This document shows positions 62,233 through 64,000 of a stretch of 64,000 bases of DNA, piece by piece. The DNA is from Marisalimonas sp016777705. Its GTDB lineage: Bacteria > Pseudomonadota > Alphaproteobacteria > Puniceispirillales > Marisalimonadaceae. Both the position numbers and the translations under genes were made by a program. The notes under the pieces were generated by a model. That model had not been told where the DNA came from. It searched no databases and worked only from the letters and a program-made list of their open reading frames with translations. Numbering within the stretch: the stretch's first letter is position 1; every line of letters starts with the position of its first letter. Location of the stretch: contig NZ_CP159808.1 of NCBI RefSeq assembly GCF_047717795.1, positions 682,001 to 746,000 of the forward strand, in the 5' to 3' direction.

Positions 62233-63009
62233 TTATCCAACAAACGCCTTTTCCAAAACAAACTCAGCTGGATTGTTGTTAGCACCTTCGCTTAGCCCTA
62301 AGTCCAAGAGTATTTTCTTAAGGTCGTTATTTAAACCCATTGATCCGCAAAACATAAATCTATCATTTGATGAAATTTCACTTATATCTAGATCGTCAAA
62401 GATTTTTTTAGAAGTTATAAGGTCTGTTATTCGACCTCGGCAAGTAGTTTTTTCTCTTGTAGTTGAAGCGTAACTTAATAGTTTATTGGAGATAAATTCT
62501 GAAATAATTTCATGATTATTACATTCTTCAATAATTTGCTGACTATACTGTAGTTCTTTAGAAGTTCTACAAGTATGAGTGACAATAACTTGTTCAAACT
62601 TATCATATGTTTCAGGTTCTCTAATAAGTGAGGAGAAAGGAGCGAAACCAGTTCCAGATGATAGTAAAAACAATCGCTTACCTGGTTTTAATGCATCTAA
62701 AACTAGAGTTCCAGTAGATTTAGGCATTAAAATAATATCATCATTAATCTTAATATTTTTTAATTTTGATGTTAAGGGGCCATCTTTAACAATAATTGAA
62801 TAAAATTCTAACTCATCTGACCATGTTGGTGATGCAATTGAATATGCCCTTAAAATAGGTTTATCTTTTCTATTTGGTAACCCAATCATTACGAATTCAC
62901 CAGACCTAAATCTTAAGTTGGTAGGCCTTTGAATTCGAAACGAAAACAAACTTTCAGTCCAATGTTTTATGTAAGTAACTTTTTGATAATTATTAGAGAA
63001 CTTTGACAA
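62233..63009 (-). CDS. fpr: Ferredoxin-NADP+ reductase
   Basis: The 258-residue protein has the FAD-binding RAYSIASPTWSDELEFYSI, the isoalloxazine/NADP region DGPLTSKLKNI and LFLLSSGTGFAPFSSLIREPETYDKFEQVIVTHTCR, FMFCGSMGLNNDLKKIL, and the C-terminal PAEFVLEKAFVG with the bacterial FPR aromatic/FVG ending. It exchanges electrons between NADPH and ferredoxin or flavodoxin, useful for Fe-S and oxidative-stress repair. It follows the SDR gene by 9 bases on the same strand. Confidence 0.93.
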   Translation of the reverse strand: MSKFSNNYQKVTYIKHWTESLFSFRIQRPTNLRFRSGEFVMIGLPNRKDKPILRAYSIASPTWSDELEFYSIIVKDGPLTSKLKNIKINDDIILMPKSTGTLVLDALKPGKRLFLLSSGTGFAPFSSLIREPETYDKFEQVIVTHTCRTSKELQYSQQIIEECNNHEIISEFISNKLLSYASTTREKTTCRGRITDLITSKKIFDDLDISEISSNDRFMFCGSMGLNNDLKKILLDLGLSEGANNNPAEFVLEKAFVG

Positions 63010-63018
63010 TAAATCTTC

Positions 63019-63858
63019 CTAATTTAATTTATAAGATTTGATTAATTGTTTAGTTAATTGAAGTAAAGCTTTTTTATAATCCGGATGCTTCATTTCATAT
63101 TTAAAATTATGACCTATAACTTTAGTTTTAACTATTCTGTTAACTTCATAGAAAGATTTTAACATTTCAGATGCTTCTTCAGGTTTATATTTTAAAATAA
63201 CAGGTTTAAGTAATTGTAATACATTCGACACATATTCAACTGCATCATAATTTTTAACTAAATTTTGGTCACTAACATTTACAACTGTGTCGTCATGTTT
63301 TTCTATTAAGAATTTTATAACTATTCCAGATAGGTCTTCCACATGTATTCTATTCGATATATAATTTTCTTTAACAATAATTGTATTATCACCATTTAAA
63401 TATTTTATCATAGGGTGTCTTTTAGGGCCATAAATACCAGATATTCTAAAAAGTGATGTTCTTTTATTTTGTTTAATCCATTCTTGTTCAGCGCTTAATC
63501 TAATTATACCTCTTTTGCTTTTGGGGTCAGGCTTTGTTTTCTCATTGACTTCGCCATCACCATATACTGAAGTAGCCGATAAATAGATTAATTTATTTTT
63601 ATTAAGCGAAATTGATTTTCCGTATTTAGCTATTATAGGGTCCATTCCTTGATCATTTGGAGGGACAGTAGAAATAATGTTACTATTTATAAGTTGTTTA
63701 GAGACATTTTGGGTATCTGAAAAATTAAAGTAATGTATATTTTTTTTAGGATTGGAAATATTTCTTGTTATTATAGAGACTTCAAACCCTTTTTTAAGAG
63801 CCTCTTTTGATAAAAAATTCGCTGTATAGCCGTTTCCAAGTATTGTTAATTTAATCAT
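63019..63858 (-). CDS. NAD(P)-dependent epimerase/dehydratase (SDR superfamily, YeeZ-like)
   Basis: The 279-residue protein has an N-terminal dinucleotide loop LGNGYTANFLSKEALKKGFEVSIITRN. The active-site region LIYLSATSVYGDGEVNE has the Ser/Tyr pair, and FRISGIYGPKRHPM and NRIHVEDLSGIVIKFL are typical of extended SDR proteins. The classical YxxxK lysine is not obvious, as in YeeZ-like members. Function unknown. It overlaps nothing and starts about 60 bases downstream of the partial gene at the window edge. Confidence 0.75.
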   Translation of the reverse strand: MIKLTILGNGYTANFLSKEALKKGFEVSIITRNISNPKKNIHYFNFSDTQNVSKQLINSNIISTVPPNDQGMDPIIAKYGKSISLNKNKLIYLSATSVYGDGEVNEKTKPDPKSKRGIIRLSAEQEWIKQNKRTSLFRISGIYGPKRHPMIKYLNGDNTIIVKENYISNRIHVEDLSGIVIKFLIEKHDDTVVNVSDQNLVKNYDAVEYVSNVLQLLKPVILKYKPEEASEMLKSFYEVNRIVKTKVIGHNFKYEMKHPDYKKALLQLTKQLIKSYKLN

Positions 63859-63919
63859 TTATAAAAACTTTAATTTTTACTTGCATATCTTAGTTATTTC
63901 GATTTACATCTAATGATGT

Positions 63920-64000
63920 TTATGGTGCTTTGAAGTTTTCTTCAAGCTTAAAATGGGAATTTGGTAATTCACTTGAATTAGTAAGCCAAAGCTGTCCCCG
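63920..64000 (-). CDS. C-terminal tail of an unidentified gene, 5' part outside the window
   Basis: A minus-strand frame is open from the window edge for 26 codons and stops at 63920, encoding RGQLWLTNSSELPNSHFKLEENFKAP. Its mix of residues looks like real protein rather than AT-rich noise, and its position would make it the upstream neighbour of the SDR-fpr pair. The family cannot be identified from this tail. Confidence 0.4.
   Translation of the reverse strand, partial: RGQLWLTNSSELPNSHFKLEENFKAP

Noticed and set aside
1..64000. Mobile elements, prophage, CRISPR arrays, defence or biosynthetic islands
   Set aside because: No transposase, integrase, phage structural gene, terminal inverted repeat pair or regularly spaced repeat array was found; the tRNA genes show no flanking duplicated ends.

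Overview
The window looks like chromosomal core sequence from an AT-rich, streamlined alphaproteobacterium, most plausibly a marine one. Lineage evidence is the GcrA cell-cycle regulator (45135-45530), a 5-aminolevulinate synthase for C4-type heme synthesis (33084-34304), a one-cysteine DksA-like protein, an HspQ, a recA-alaS gene order, and an alphaproteobacterial LexA box (GAAC-N7-GAAC) in front of recA. Base composition is strongly AT-biased and genes are packed tightly. Several convergent pairs are separated by 0-5 bases or overlap by their stop codons. The exact order (HIMB59-, AEGEAN-169-, SAR116- or Pelagibacterales-like) is inference and cannot be fixed from the sequence alone. I see no insertion sequence, prophage, CRISPR array, rRNA operon or plasmid function, and no stretch of more than 300 bases without a gene.

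Layout. 1-4.8 kb: a truncated QuiC-like TIM-barrel enzyme diverging from a GntR/FCD regulator, then yhbY, an antenna-less photolyase-like gene overlapping a DUF3429 membrane protein, and two methyltransferase-like genes. 4.8-10.9 kb (minus): alkA-type glycosylase, a CysQ-Sua5 fusion, an FAD-dependent 2-hydroxyacid dehydrogenase and lptD. 10.9-14.5 kb: cytochrome b561, GlcG/HbpS, trhO, arsC (hidden by an apparent AUA start) and a molybdopterin-binding protein. 14.6-15.4 kb: tRNA-Ala, rpmF, hspQ. 15.4-23.3 kb: an Fe-S operon, Rrf2 regulator-sufB-sufC-sufD-sufS-sufT-sufA-ATM1-type exporter, with a palindrome in the regulator's promoter. 23.3-28.3 kb: nadK, kdsD, and the queuosine cluster queA-tgt-queG. 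28.3-30.9 kb: amtB-glnK, divergent from a leaderless solute-binding-like protein. 31-34.4 kb: a DMT transporter, tRNA-Gly, hemH, hemA. 34.4-38.9 kb: dksA-like, recA with an SOS half-site array, alaS. 38.9-45.5 kb: aminotransferase, an unrecognised 454-residue protein, LOG-family protein, LysM protein, CDP-alcohol phosphatidyltransferase, msrB, AroE-like, gcrA. 45.5-51.5 kb: pepN, DEAD-box helicase, parE. 51.6-54.7 kb: glnB-glnA and an aminotransferase. 54.8-61.5 kb: tRNA-His, tRNA-Leu, then tig-clpP-clpX-lon-hup. 61.4-64 kb: methyltransferase, tRNA-Val, fpr, an SDR protein and the tail of one more gene.

How the parts fit. The two nitrogen operons (amtB-glnK and glnB-glnA) share an identical 18-base dyad element at nearly the same distance from their first start codon. 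This points to one common regulator and is the strongest new regulatory signal here. Iron-sulfur assembly is complete apart from a SufE partner and is autoregulated in all likelihood. Protein quality control (trigger factor, ClpXP, Lon, with HspQ elsewhere in the window) is in the common proteobacterial order. The most unusual protein architecture is the fusion of a CysQ-type nucleotidase to a full-length Sua5.
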